Notes under the pieces: generated by a model
Told to the model about the DNA's origin: nothing
The model's input: the letters and a program-made list of their open reading frames with translations, nothing else
Databases searched by the model: none
Shown here: positions 34,713-43,712 of the stretch, piece by piece
Layout: every line of letters begins with the position of its first letter
How positions within the stretch are numbered: position 1 is the first letter of the stretch
Made by a program: the position numbers and the translations under genes
From: Streptomyces hoynatensis
GTDB lineage: Bacteria; Actinomycetota; Actinomycetes; Streptomycetales; Streptomycetaceae
Assembly: GCF_003626535.1 (NCBI RefSeq)
Contig: NZ_RBAL01000022.1
Location: 1 to 64,000 of the forward strand
Direction of reading: 5' to 3'
DNA: 64,000 nucleotides

Positions 34713-35873
34713 TCAGCCGGCCAGGCGCTGCGCCCCCGCCGAGGGGATCGCCTCGAAGATCCGCGGGGCCGCGTGCCCGGCCGCGGCGAAGGCGTCGCCG
34801 ATGGCCTTGCCCACCGTTTCCGCGGCGCTCTCCTCCACCAGCACGATGGCCGAGCCGCCGAAGCCGCCGCCGGTCATCCGGGCGCCGAGCACGCCGGCGA
34901 GCCCCCCGCCGGTGGCCGTGGCGACCACCAGGTCGAGCTCCGGGCAGGAGACCTCGAAGTCGTCGCGCAGCGAGGCGTGGCCCTCGGTGAGGATCGGGCC
35001 GATCTCCCGCGCGCGCCCCGCGTCGAGCAGCTCGATGACCCGCTCCACGCGCCGGTTCTCGGTGACGATGTGCCGCACCCGGCGGCGCACCACCGGATCG
35101 CCGAGGCGGGCCAGCGCCTCGTCGAGGCCCTCGAAGGGCACGTCCCGCAGGTACCCGACCCCGAGCGCCCTGGCGCCCGCCTCGCACTGCGCGCGGCGCT
35201 CCGCGTACGCCCCGTCGGCGTGGCTGTGCTTGACCCTGGTGTCCACCACCAGCAGCCGCAGCCCTTCGAGCGCCATCGCGAAGGGGACCTGGCGCCGGTG
35301 GAGGTCGCGGGTGTCCAGATAGAGGACGTGGCCCGCGTCGCAGCAGGCGGAGGCCATCTGGTCGAGGATGCCGCAGGGCATGCCGACGAAGTCGTTCTCG
35401 GCCACCTGGGAGAGGCGGGCGAGCCGCTCGGCCGGCAGGCCGAGGCCCTGCAGGTCGCTGAACGCGAGGGCGGTGACCACCTCCAGGGCGGCCGAGGAGG
35501 AGAGTCCGGCGCCCACCGGCACGTTCGAGGAGAACGAGACGTCGGCGCCCGTCAGCTCGTGGCCCGCCTGCTGAAGGGCCCAGGCCACCCCGGCCGGGTA
35601 GGCGGCCCAGCCGGCGACCGACCGCGGCCGCAGCTCGTCCAGCCGCAGCTCGACCTGCCCGCCGGGCATGTCCCGCGAGTGCAGCCGCAGCAGCCGGTCG
35701 GCGCGGCGGGAGACCGTGGCCGTGGTGGTGTGCGGCAGCGCGAGGGGCATCACGAAGCCCTCGTTGTAGTCGGTGTGCTCGCCGATCAGGTTGACCCGCC
35801 CCGGCGCCGCCCACACCCCCTCGGGGGCGCCGCCGAACGTCTCCTGGTGTGCCTCGACGGCGGCGCCGGTCAC
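34713..35873 (-). CDS. galK: Galactokinase
   Basis: A 386-residue GHMP kinase phosphorylating galactose at C1, the first committed Leloir step. The galactokinase signature GRVNLIGEHTDYNEGFVMP is near residue 25, the ATP-binding PVGAGLSSSAALEVV in the middle, and GARMTGGGFGGSAIVL near the C-terminus. The GTG start at 35873 overlaps the galE stop by 4 nt (GTGA). It is the last gene of galT-galE-galK. Confidence 0.97.
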   Translation of the reverse strand: MTGAAVEAHQETFGGAPEGVWAAPGRVNLIGEHTDYNEGFVMPLALPHTTTATVSRRADRLLRLHSRDMPGGQVELRLDELRPRSVAGWAAYPAGVAWALQQAGHELTGADVSFSSNVPVGAGLSSSAALEVVTALAFSDLQGLGLPAERLARLSQVAENDFVGMPCGILDQMASACCDAGHVLYLDTRDLHRRQVPFAMALEGLRLLVVDTRVKHSHADGAYAERRAQCEAGARALGVGYLRDVPFEGLDEALARLGDPVVRRRVRHIVTENRRVERVIELLDAGRAREIGPILTEGHASLRDDFEVSCPELDLVVATATGGGLAGVLGARMTGGGFGGSAIVLVEESAAETVGKAIGDAFAAAGHAAPRIFEAIPSAGAQRLAG

Positions 35874-36868
35874 CTGTCCCGCCCCTCGCGTCGCGCGAAC
35901 TCCCAGGCGTCCGCGATGATGTCGCCCAGATCGGTGCGGCTGGGCCGCCAGCCCAGGCGCTCGCGGGCGCGTTCCGCCGAGGCGACCAGGACGGCCGGGT
36001 CGCCCGCGCGGCGCGGGGCCTGGACCTCCGGGATCGGGTGCCCGGTGACCCGGCGGGCGGCCTCGACGACCTCGCGCACCGAGAAGCCGTTGCCGTTGCC
36101 CAGGTTGCAGATCAGGTGCTCGCCGGGGGCGGCGGCCTCCAGCGCCAGCAGGTGCGCCTCGGCCAGGTCGTCGACGTGGATGTAGTCGCGCACGCAGGTG
36201 CCGTCCGGGGTGGGGTAGTCGGCGCCGTAGACGGAGATCGCCTCGCGCCGCCCCTGCGCCACCTGCAGCACCAGGGGGATCAGGTGGCTCTCCGGGTCGT
36301 GCCGCTCGCCGAGGCCGGCGCGGCCCGCGGCGTGCGCCCCCGCGACGTTGAAGTAGCGCAGCGAGACGGCGGCCAGGCCGTGCGCGGCGGCCTCGCTGCC
36401 GATCATGTGGTCGACGGCCAGCTTGGTGGCGCCGTACGGGTTGGTGGGGGCGCAGGCCGCGTCCTCGGTGATCGGCCAGCCGGCCGGCTCCCCGTAGACG
36501 GCGGCGGTCGAGGAGAAGACCAGGCGGCGGACGTGCGCCTCGCGCATCGCGGCGAGCAGTTCCGTCGTGCCGCCGACGTTGTTGCGCCAGTACTTCTCCG
36601 GGTCGGTCACCGACTCGCCGACCTGCGAGGAGGCGGCGAAGTGCAGCACCGCGTCGAAGCCGCCGTGCACGTGCTTGGCGGCGTCCTGAATCCTGCCCTC
36701 GACGAACTCCGCCCCGGCGGGGACGCCCGCGCGGAAGCCGGTGGAGAGGTCGTCGAGCACCGTCACCCGGTGCCCGGCGGCCAGCAGGTGCGCGGCCACG
36801 GCGCCCCCGACGTATCCGGCTCCCCCGGTCACCAGGTACGTGCCCGGCCTGCCGTTCGTTTCGGTCAC
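35870..36868 (-). CDS. galE: UDP-glucose 4-epimerase
   Basis: A 332-residue extended short-chain dehydrogenase interconverting UDP-galactose and UDP-glucose. It has the NAD-binding TYLVTGGAGYVGG motif, FSSTAAVYGEP and the catalytic Tyr/Lys in NPYGATKLAVD. Length fits the family. GTG 36868 overlaps the galT stop by 4 nt, and its own stop overlaps galK in the same way, so the operon is tightly coupled. Confidence 0.97.
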   Translation of the reverse strand: MTETNGRPGTYLVTGGAGYVGGAVAAHLLAAGHRVTVLDDLSTGFRAGVPAGAEFVEGRIQDAAKHVHGGFDAVLHFAASSQVGESVTDPEKYWRNNVGGTTELLAAMREAHVRRLVFSSTAAVYGEPAGWPITEDAACAPTNPYGATKLAVDHMIGSEAAAHGLAAVSLRYFNVAGAHAAGRAGLGERHDPESHLIPLVLQVAQGRREAISVYGADYPTPDGTCVRDYIHVDDLAEAHLLALEAAAPGEHLICNLGNGNGFSVREVVEAARRVTGHPIPEVQAPRRAGDPAVLVASAERARERLGWRPSRTDLGDIIADAWEFARREGRDR

Positions 36869-37911
36869 TTGCCCGTCGCCACCTCTCGCAGCCGGTCGGC
36901 AGCCGCCTCCGGCAGTACATCGCTCACGAAGGCCCCCATGCCCGACTCGGAGCCCGCGAGGAACTTCAGCTTGTCCCGGCTGCGGCGAATGGTGAACAGC
37001 TCAAGGTGCAAGGCGAAGTCCCCCCGGTCCTCGATGCCGAACGGCGCCTGATGCCAGCCGGAAATATACGGCGTCGGCCCGGCCCCCTCGCCGAAGATCC
37101 GGTCGAAGCGGCGCAGCAGCTCCAGGTAGACGGCCGGGAAGCCGGCGCGCTGCGCCTCGTCGAGGGCGGGCAGGTCGGGCACCCGGCGCCGCGGGTACAG
37201 GTGCACCTCGTAGGGCCAGCGGGCGGCGTACGGCACGAAGGCCGTCCACTCCTCGGTCTCCAGCACCACGCGGCGGCCCGACTCCCGTTCCGCGGCCACC
37301 AGTTCGTCGTAGAGGTTGCCGCCCGTGCGGCGCTTGTGGGCGGCGGCGGCGCGCAGGGCGCGTTCGGTGAAGGGCGTCACGAAGGGGTAGCCGTAGATCT
37401 GGCCGTGCGGGTGGGCGAGGGTGACGCCGATCTCGGCCCCGCGGTTCTCGAAGCAGTACACCTGCCGGACGCCCGGGTGCGCGGCCAGCTCGGCGCTGCG
37501 GTCGGTCCAGGCGTGCAGCACCAGGGCGGCCTGCTCCTCGGTCAGGCCGGCGAAGGAGGCGTCGTGGTCGGAGGTGAAGCAGACCACCTCGCAGCGGCCC
37601 CGGCCGCCGCCGAAGGAGGGGAAGCGGTTCTCGAAGACGGCGACCTCGTAGTCGGCCGCCGGTATCTCGCTGAGGCTGTCGCCGCGCGTGGGGCACAGCG
37701 GGCACTGGTCGGCCGGCGGGTGGTAGGTGCGGCCCTGCCGGTGGGCGGCGTAGCCGACGTGCTCGTCGAGCAGCGGGTTGTGCCGCACCTCGGAGACGGA
37801 GACGGCCGGCGGGAGGGGACGGCGGTCGAGCGCGTCGCGGACGGCGTCGTCGCGCGCGTCGTAGTAGATGAGCTCACGGCCGTCGGCCAGGCGGGTCGTG
37901 GTCCTCTTCAT
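36865..37911 (-). CDS. galT: Galactose-1-phosphate uridylyltransferase
   Basis: A 348-residue HIT-superfamily transferase moving UMP between UDP-glucose and galactose-1-phosphate. It shows the zinc-binding CPLCP, the substrate-binding ENRFPSFGG and the active-site HPHGQIYGYPF. ATG 37911 gives MKRTTTRLADGRELIYYD, the usual family start; GTG 37914 is directly upstream and also possible. It is the first gene of the operon. Confidence 0.97.
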   Translation of the reverse strand: MKRTTTRLADGRELIYYDARDDAVRDALDRRPLPPAVSVSEVRHNPLLDEHVGYAAHRQGRTYHPPADQCPLCPTRGDSLSEIPAADYEVAVFENRFPSFGGGRGRCEVVCFTSDHDASFAGLTEEQAALVLHAWTDRSAELAAHPGVRQVYCFENRGAEIGVTLAHPHGQIYGYPFVTPFTERALRAAAAHKRRTGGNLYDELVAAERESGRRVVLETEEWTAFVPYAARWPYEVHLYPRRRVPDLPALDEAQRAGFPAVYLELLRRFDRIFGEGAGPTPYISGWHQAPFGIEDRGDFALHLELFTIRRSRDKLKFLAGSESGMGAFVSDVLPEAAADRLREVATGK

Positions 37912-37920
37912 CACCCAGTC

Positions 37921-37990
37921 CAGATCCGGCGCGTTCGGCGCACCACTCAGCGGACTCCAACAGAATCAAACATAAGGAAGCATACCGGTG
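37921..37990 (-). promoter_or_regulatory. Putative gal operon promoter region
   Basis: An AT-rich pocket upstream of galT on the minus strand (CTTCCTTATGTTTGATTCTG between about 37961 and 37980) stands out in GC-rich DNA. TTGATT or TATGTT could be promoter hexamers. Galactose-inducible control is known for Streptomyces gal operons; the exact site here is unproven. Confidence 0.4.
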
Positions 37991-38073
37991 CGGCGGCAGT
38001 CAACGCAGGCCGCCCCCGTACCCCGGCCACGGACCGGCCCGGACCCCGCAGGGCCCCTGCCGGGACGCCGCCC

Positions 38074-38745
38074 TCAGCGGCGCTCGGGCAGGTGGTCGAG
38101 CAGCCCGGTGCGCACCGCGAGCGCCGCGGCCTCCAGGCGGGAGGCCGTGCCCAGCTTGGTCAGCAGCCGCTGCACATGGGTGCGGGCGGTGCTGGGCGCG
38201 ACGCCGAGCCCCGCGGCTATCCGGCGGGTGTCCTCCCCGTCCACGATCCGCGCCAGCACGTCCGACTCCCGCTCGGTGAGCAGCGCCGCGAGACGGGCCC
38301 CCTCGGCGCCAGGACCGCTGCGCGGGTGCAGCAACTCGCCGAACGCCTCCGCGAGCAGCTGCGGCGCCACCGCGGCCTCGCCGGCCCGCGCCTTGGTCAT
38401 CGCCCGCTCGACGCCCTCGATCCGCTCGTCGTGCCGCACGTATCCGCGGGCGCCGGCCGCGAAGGCCGCCGCCACCCCGCGCGGGCGGGGCACGGGCCCG
38501 AGCACCACCACCGCCACCCGCGGGCTCTCCCGCCGTATCCGCAGCAACGGCTCGAGCGCCCCCGGCGCCTCGGGCGCGCCCGAGCCGAGCAGCAGCACGT
38601 CCGGCTGCTTGCTGAGCGTCAGGTCGGCCGCCCTGGCCACGGGAGCCCCGGCGCCGAGCACCCGGTGCCCGCGCACCCGCAGCGCCGAGGCCAGCGCCTC
38701 GGCGACCAGCCGCCTGTCGTCCACGACCACGACCCGCACGCTCAT
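38074..38745 (-). CDS. LuxR-type regulator with degenerate receiver domain
   Basis: A 223-residue response-regulator-like protein. The receiver has the acidic pair D9/D10, but the phospho-acceptor position reads LLLGSG, with G54 replacing Asp, so phosphorylation control is unlikely. The C-terminal LuxR HTH is intact (LTERESDVLARIVDGEDTRR, GVAPSTARTHVQRLLTKLGT). ATG 38745 has GGGGGAG 6 nt upstream. It lies behind the gal promoter but reads in the same direction as the operon, so it is a separate unit. It may instead sense a small ligand, as other atypical Streptomyces receivers do. Confidence 0.85.
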   Translation of the reverse strand: MSVRVVVVDDRRLVAEALASALRVRGHRVLGAGAPVARAADLTLSKQPDVLLLGSGAPEAPGALEPLLRIRRESPRVAVVVLGPVPRPRGVAAAFAAGARGYVRHDERIEGVERAMTKARAGEAAVAPQLLAEAFGELLHPRSGPGAEGARLAALLTERESDVLARIVDGEDTRRIAAGLGVAPSTARTHVQRLLTKLGTASRLEAAALAVRTGLLDHLPERR

Positions 38746-38962
38746 CAGCACTCCCCCACCGCCCCCCGCGGTCCGGACGGCTGGGCCGATCCGGCGCTCG
38801 GGGCAACGATCTGGACTGGGACCCGGACCGGGCGCCACGCCGCCCGGCGTGCGCCACGACCGGCGCCGCCCGCGCGGCGGAGCGCCCGGCCATACCGAAG
38901 TGTTCCCTGGGACGGCGGGGCCTGATCACGCTTCGGCCGGCTTCCCCGCCCAGGCCGCCGCC

Positions 38963-39592
38963 TCATCCGCCCGCGGCCAGCCAGACGGCGCCCGCCGCCG
39001 CGAGCAGCGCGGCGAGCACGAAGCTGAACAGCAGCACGCGCCCGGGCGTCAGCCCGCCGCGCCACGTCCCGGCCGCGAACCCCGGCGGCTGCGGCGGCAC
39101 GGCGGCGCCCGGCGGCACGGCCCCCGGCGGCGCAACGGGCGGCGAGCCCACGGGCGGCACAACGGACGGTGGCACAACGGGCGGTGGCACGGCCGGCGGC
39201 GAACCCGCGGGCGACACGACGGGCGGCGGGGCCGCGGGGGACCCCGGCGCGGGCGCGTAGGGCGGCGCGCCGGACCCCTGGGCGGGCCCGAAGGACCGCG
39301 GCGGCACCCCGTACCCGCCCGGCCGGTAGGGGTGCGGCGGGCCCGGCGCGTGGGCGGGCGGCGGCTGCGGCGCGGCGTGGCCCGGGGGCGGCTGCGAACC
39401 CTGCTGCGGATAGCCGTAGCCGGGCTGCCCCGGCACCCCGCCGGGGACGGCGGGCGGCGCGGTCGGCGGCGTTCCCGGGTCGGGCGCGGGCACCGGAACG
39501 CCGCCGGGCGCCGGAGGGGGCCGCCGGCCGCCCGGCGGCTGCCGGCCGGGGGGCGCCCCCTCGGGCTGGTGCGGCGGTGACGGCTGAGACAT
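38963..39592 (-). CDS. Proline-rich tail-anchored membrane protein
   Basis: A 209-residue protein. Residues 1-180 are a Pro/Gly/Ala-rich low-complexity cytoplasmic region with PPG, QQP and PPVV motifs. A single hydrophobic helix (VLLFSFVLAALLAAAGAVWLAA) ends the chain. This tail-anchored layout is common in actinobacteria. ATG 39592 is the natural start. No enzymatic domain is visible. It is followed by a regulator gene and preceded by the ABC-F gene on the same strand, 152 bp away. Confidence 0.65.
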   Translation of the reverse strand: MSQPSPPHQPEGAPPGRQPPGGRRPPPAPGGVPVPAPDPGTPPTAPPAVPGGVPGQPGYGYPQQGSQPPPGHAAPQPPPAHAPGPPHPYRPGGYGVPPRSFGPAQGSGAPPYAPAPGSPAAPPPVVSPAGSPPAVPPPVVPPSVVPPVGSPPVAPPGAVPPGAAVPPQPPGFAAGTWRGGLTPGRVLLFSFVLAALLAAAGAVWLAAGG

Positions 39593-39744
39593 CGATCCCC
39601 CTGGGCCGGGACAGTCGACGGGGTGAGGCGGTGGCCGCTCCGGAACGCCGGGCGCTCGCGGACAGGGCCGGAACGGGGCGCCGGAGAGCCCTTTCTACCA
39701 TCGGACACCGCCCCGCGACCGGCGGTTCCCGCGGCGGCCCGCCC

Positions 39745-41571
39745 TCAGGAACCGTCCGCGAGCTCCAGCCAGCGGGTTTCCAGCTCGTCGCGCTCCTTGG
39801 CCATCTCCCGCAGCTCGGCGTCGAGTTCCGCGACCCGCTTGAAGTCGGTGGCGTGCTCGGCGATTTCGCCGTGCAGCTGCGCCTCGCGCTCCCCGATGCG
39901 GTCGAGGCGGCGCTCGATGCGCTGGATCTCCTTCTGCGCGTTCCGCGACAGCTGCGCCGGCTTGGCGGCGGGCTTCGCGACGGGCGCCCGCCCCGCCTCG
40001 CCCCCCGGCGCGGCGGACCCCGCCGGGGCACCGGCCGCGCGCTGCGCCGCCCGCCGCTCCAGGTACTCGTCGACGCCGCGCGGCAGCATCCGCAGCCTGC
40101 CGTCCCCGAGCAGCGCGTACACCCGGTCGGTGACGCGCTCCACGAAGTACCGGTCGTGGCTGACCACCACCAGGGAGCCGGGCCAGCCGTCGAGGAGGTC
40201 CTCCAGCTGGGTCAGGGTCTGGATGTCCAGGTCGTTGGTCGGCTCGTCGAGGAACAGCACGTTCGGCTCGTCCATCAGCAGCCGCAGCAGCTGCAGCCGC
40301 CGCCGTTCCCCGCCGGAGAGGTCCCCGACCGGGGTCCACTGCCGCTCCTTGCCGAAGCCGAACCGCTCGCACAGCTGCGAGGCCGTCAACTCCCGGCCCT
40401 TGCCCAGGTCGACCCGGGCACGGACCTGCTCCACCGCCTGAAGCACCCGCCACTGCGGGTCGAGTTCCGCCACCTCCTGCGAGAGGTAGGCCAACCGCAC
40501 CGTCTTGCCCACGGTGATGCGGCCCTCGCTCACGGTCCCGGAGGCGAGCGCCCGCAGCAGCGTCGTCTTGCCCGCGCCGTTCACCCCCACCAGGCCGATC
40601 CGGTCCCCGGGCCCGAGCTGCCAGGTGAGGCCGGTCAGCAGCTCCCGCTCCCCGGCCCTGAGGGTCACATCCGTCAGCTCGTAGACCGTCTTGCCGAGCC
40701 TGGCGCCCGCGAAGCGCATCAGCTCCGCCTCGTCGCGCGGCGGCGGCACGTCCTCGATCAGCGCGTTGGCCGCCTCGATCCGGAAGCGCGGCTTGCTGGT
40801 CCTGGCCGGGGCGCCACGGCGCAGCCAGGCCAGCTCCTTGCGCACCAGGTTCTGCCGCCTGGCCTCCTCGCTCGCCGCGATCCGCTCCCGCTCGGCGCGG
40901 GCGAAGACGTAGTCGCTGTAGCCCCCCTCGTAGGCGTACACCGTCCCGCGCTGCACGTCCCACATGCGGGTGCACACCTGGTCCAGGAACCACCGGTCGT
41001 GGGTGACCACCACCAGCGCGGAACGCCGGGACCTGAGGTGGCCGGCGAGCCAGGCGATGCCCTCGACGTCGAGGTGGTTCGTCGGCTCGTCGAGCACGAT
41101 GAGGTCCTGCTCGGCGATCAGCAGCTTCGCCAGCGCGATCCGGCGCCGCTCGCCGCCGGACAGCGGCCCGATCACCGTGTCCAGGCCCTGCGGGAAGCCC
41201 GGCAGGTCCAGGGAGCCGAACAGGCCCGTCAGCACATCCCTGACGCGGGCGTCGCCCGCCCACTCGTGGTCGGCGAGCTCGCCGATCACCTCCTGGCGCA
41301 CGGTGGCCGCCGGGTCGAGCGAGTCGTGCTGGGTGAGCACCCCGAGGCGCAGCCCGCCGGAGTGGGTGACGCGCCCGTCGTCGGGCGGCTCCTGCCGGGC
41401 GAGCACCCGGACCAGGGTGGTCTTCCCGTCGCCGTTGCGGCCGACGACGCCGATCCGGTCGTCCTCGCCGACGCCGAGGGAGACGCCGTCGAGGAGGGTT
41501 CTGGTGCCGTAGATCTTGGTGACGGACTCCAGGTTGGCGAGGTTCCTCGCGGGCGTGGTCGGCGACGGCAT
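39745..41571 (-). CDS. ABC-F family ATPase (Uup-like)
   Basis: A 608-residue soluble ABC-F protein with two ABC domains and no membrane segments. Walker A motifs are GRNGDGKTT and GVNGAGKTT; signatures LSGGERRRIA and LSGGERRRLQ; Walker B LIVLDEPTNHLD and VLFLDEPTNDLD. A charged coiled-coil C-terminus (about 540-608) makes it Uup-like rather than an antibiotic-resistance type with a long interdomain linker. ABC-F proteins act on ribosomes. ATG 41571 has AGGAG at good spacing. The rest of the minus-strand row (ispE, rsmA, tatD, rsmI) lies upstream. Confidence 0.93.
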   Translation of the reverse strand: MPSPTTPARNLANLESVTKIYGTRTLLDGVSLGVGEDDRIGVVGRNGDGKTTLVRVLARQEPPDDGRVTHSGGLRLGVLTQHDSLDPAATVRQEVIGELADHEWAGDARVRDVLTGLFGSLDLPGFPQGLDTVIGPLSGGERRRIALAKLLIAEQDLIVLDEPTNHLDVEGIAWLAGHLRSRRSALVVVTHDRWFLDQVCTRMWDVQRGTVYAYEGGYSDYVFARAERERIAASEEARRQNLVRKELAWLRRGAPARTSKPRFRIEAANALIEDVPPPRDEAELMRFAGARLGKTVYELTDVTLRAGERELLTGLTWQLGPGDRIGLVGVNGAGKTTLLRALASGTVSEGRITVGKTVRLAYLSQEVAELDPQWRVLQAVEQVRARVDLGKGRELTASQLCERFGFGKERQWTPVGDLSGGERRRLQLLRLLMDEPNVLFLDEPTNDLDIQTLTQLEDLLDGWPGSLVVVSHDRYFVERVTDRVYALLGDGRLRMLPRGVDEYLERRAAQRAAGAPAGSAAPGGEAGRAPVAKPAAKPAQLSRNAQKEIQRIERRLDRIGEREAQLHGEIAEHATDFKRVAELDAELREMAKERDELETRWLELADGS

Positions 41572-42258
41572 GAAACTCCTAGCGGGAACGAACCCCTCCA
41601 GGGTAGCCGGGGGCCCGCCGTGGGCGTCCGCCGCTGCTCCCCACCCCCCGCACCCCCGCCCCCGGGCCGCCGCGGCGGCCCGGCCGGCGAGGGCATCGCC
41701 GCCCTCACGGCCACGCGCCGAACGGCCACGCGCCGAGTTTCTTTCGTCGACGGGAATGGCCTCAACAACGGCGCCCGGCCGTTGCCCACCCCGAGAAGTC
41801 GTACGCGGCAGCAGCTGCCTCTCTGACCCCCACCACCCCGAGACCCGCCACCCCCGTATCCACCGGCCCGCACCCCCACCCACCCCGGAACGGCGCCCCA
41901 CCACCCAACACCCCGCAGACAGCCAACCCCCCGCCACCCACGGCACCCCTCCCTCCGCAGCCGGCCTCCCCCTCGTGCATCCGCACGACGCCGCACCCGA
42001 CCGACCACCCGCCACGTAGACCGCCCACAGACCCCGCCCCCCAACGCACGCCGCAGCAACCACCCCGGCATGCTGACTTCGCCCGCCGCGCCCCGCGCCC
42101 CCAGCGCAGGATCGCGGCCCGCGACCAGCGCCATGGTGGCGCGCCCCACGACCCCCAGCGCAGGACCGCGCCCACGGCCAGCGCCATGGTGGCGCGCCCC
42201 GCGACCCCCCGCCCAGGGTCACGCCCGCGGCCAGCGCCACGGGCGCGTCCCACGCCCC
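41572..42258. other. Long repeat-containing intergenic region between ispE and the ABC-F gene
   Basis: About 690 bp without a supported gene. The section 41825-42060 has strong strand asymmetry (C-rich on plus, few G). It contains a 15-bp perfect tandem repeat at 41707-41736 and degenerate copies of the ispE 3' end at 42102-42258. Open frames here arise from the high GC content. Confidence 0.6.
41707..41736. repeat. 15-bp perfect tandem duplication
   Basis: ACGGCCACGCGCCGA occurs twice in tandem (41707-41721 and 41722-41736). Confidence 0.85.
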
Positions 42259-42312
42259 TCAGCGCAGGACCGCGCCCGAGGCCGGCGCCGTGGTGGCCCG
42301 GGCCGCCCGGCA
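42102..42312. repeat. 54-bp tandem repeat derived from the ispE 3' end
   Basis: Four imperfect copies start at 42102, 42156, 42210 and 42260 (steps of 54, 54 and 50 bp), each opening with CAGCGCAGG or a variant and containing CAGCGCCATGGTGGCGCG or a variant. The copy at 42260 includes the last codons and stop of ispE; the other three lie downstream of it and no longer encode its protein in a continuous frame. Confidence 0.8.
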
Positions 42313-43149
42313 GGTACCCGAGGCTTCGAGAGAGGCGGCCAGGGCCGCGGCCGCATCCGCGTCCGCCGCGAGAAAGGCGCAGGTGGGTCCCGAGCCGGAG
42401 ACCAGGCCCGCCAGGGCCCCGGCGGCGCGGCCCGCGGCGAGCGTGTCCGCGAGCGAGGGCCGCAGGGCGAGCGCGGCGGGCTGCAGGTCGTTGGCGAGGC
42501 GGGCCGCCAGCGCCCGCGGGTCGCCCTCGCGCAGCGCGGCGAGGAGCGCGGGATCGGGCTCGGGCTCCGGCACGGGGGCCGCGCCGCGCCGCCGGTCGCA
42601 GGCCCGGTAGACCTCGGGCGTGGACAGGCCGCCGTCGGCCAGCGCGAACACCCAGTGGAACGTGCCCGACACCGGCACCTCGGTGAGCAGTTCGCCGCGC
42701 CCCCGGCCGAGGGCCGCCCCGCCCACCAGGCTGAAGGGCACGTCGGAGCCGAGCCGCGCGCACAGCTCCAGCAGGACGTGGCGCGGGGTCGCGGTGCCCC
42801 AGAGCGCGTCGCAGGCCAGGAGCGCCCCGGCGGCGTCCGCGCTGCCGCCCGCCATGCCGCCGGCCACGGGGATGTCCTTGGCGATGTGCAGGCGCACGTC
42901 GGGCGCGCGGCCGTGGTGCGCGGCCAGCAACTCGGCGGCGCGCACGGCCAGGTTGCCCCGGTCCAGGGGAACGCGGTCGCTGCCGGGCCCCTCGCAGGTG
43001 ACGGCGCAGCCGGCGCCTGGACCTGCCGGGGCCGCCGTGACGTGGTCGTACAGGCCGACCGCGAGGAAGACGTTGGCCAGGTCGTGGAACCCGTCGGGCC
43101 GCACGCCGCCGACCGCGAGCTGGACGTTGACCTTCGCCGGCACCCGCAC
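42259..43149 (-). CDS. ispE: 4-diphosphocytidyl-2-C-methyl-D-erythritol kinase
   Basis: A GHMP kinase of the MEP isoprenoid pathway that phosphorylates CDP-ME. Conserved motifs are VRVPAKVNVQLAVGG at the N-terminus, GFHDLANVF, the ATP-binding PVAGGMAGGSADAAGALL and GSGPTCAFLA. From GTG 43149 it has 296 residues, the family length. The open frame extends another 87 codons to an ATG at 43410 (with GGAAG upstream) and 95 to a TTG at 43434; that extra part is Ser/Ala/Gly/Pro low complexity without homology-like features. The shorter start has GAGGGGGAG 12 nt upstream. Its C-terminus is the source of the downstream 54-bp repeats. Confidence 0.9.
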   Translation of the reverse strand: MRVPAKVNVQLAVGGVRPDGFHDLANVFLAVGLYDHVTAAPAGPGAGCAVTCEGPGSDRVPLDRGNLAVRAAELLAAHHGRAPDVRLHIAKDIPVAGGMAGGSADAAGALLACDALWGTATPRHVLLELCARLGSDVPFSLVGGAALGRGRGELLTEVPVSGTFHWVFALADGGLSTPEVYRACDRRRGAAPVPEPEPDPALLAALREGDPRALAARLANDLQPAALALRPSLADTLAAGRAAGALAGLVSGSGPTCAFLAADADAAAALAASLEASGTCRAARATTAPASGAVLR

Positions 43150-43502
43150 GGTGACCGCGCGCTCCCCCTCGGGGGCCGTGCCCGGCGAGGTGCCGGGCGC
43201 CCTTGCCGGCGCGTTCCCCGGCGCACCCGGTGCGCGTCCGGCCGAACGCCCCGGTGAACGACCGGACGCGCTCCGGGACGCACTCCCGGACGCACTCGGG
43301 GATGCGCCCGCGGCCGGGCTCCCGGACCCGCTTCCGGATGCACCCGCAGCCGAACTCCCGGTCGGAGCAGCCGAGGACGCTCCGGTGGACGCTCCGGTGA
43401 AAGACCCCATGAACCCGCTTCCGGCCGATCGCAACTCCCGCCCGCCGCACGCCGCGCGGGCCGCCCCAGTCTAGGACCAGGGCGGCAGCCGCCCCGGGGC
43501 CC

Positions 43503-43690
43503 GGGGAGTCCGCGGACGCCCCCGGGAGCCCGCGGACGCCTCCGTGGTCCGGCGAGTTCGCGGACGCCCCGAGAGCCCGGGAAGCGCCGGAACGCCCCCG
43601 GAAGCCCGGGAAGCCACGCAACGCCCCCGGGAGCCGGAGCCCCGCACCGCCGCCGGGAGCCGGGAGCCCGCGGAACGCCGCCGCGAGGGC
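43503..43690. repeat. ~28-bp degenerate GC-rich tandem repeats between rsmA and ispE
   Basis: About seven imperfect units resembling GGGAGCCCGCGGACGCCCC lie in tandem. CGCGGACGCC is exact at 43511, 43531 and 43559; later copies drift to CGGAACGCC. No coding gene is seen, although the frame of ispE stays open in part of the adjacent 43150-43434 stretch. Confidence 0.65.
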
Positions 43691-43712
43691 GGCCCGCGCC
43701 GGGGAGCCGCGG

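Noticed and set aside
41825..42060. C-rich strand-asymmetric block considered as a small RNA or replication element
   Set aside because: No promoter, terminator hairpin or DnaA-box-like repeat is visible; the asymmetry alone does not support a feature.
41762..43621. Minus-strand ORF of 619 codons across ispE and its downstream repeats
   Set aside because: It is out of frame with ispE. The apparent protein repeats (GRATMAL...) only reflect the 54-bp DNA repeats.
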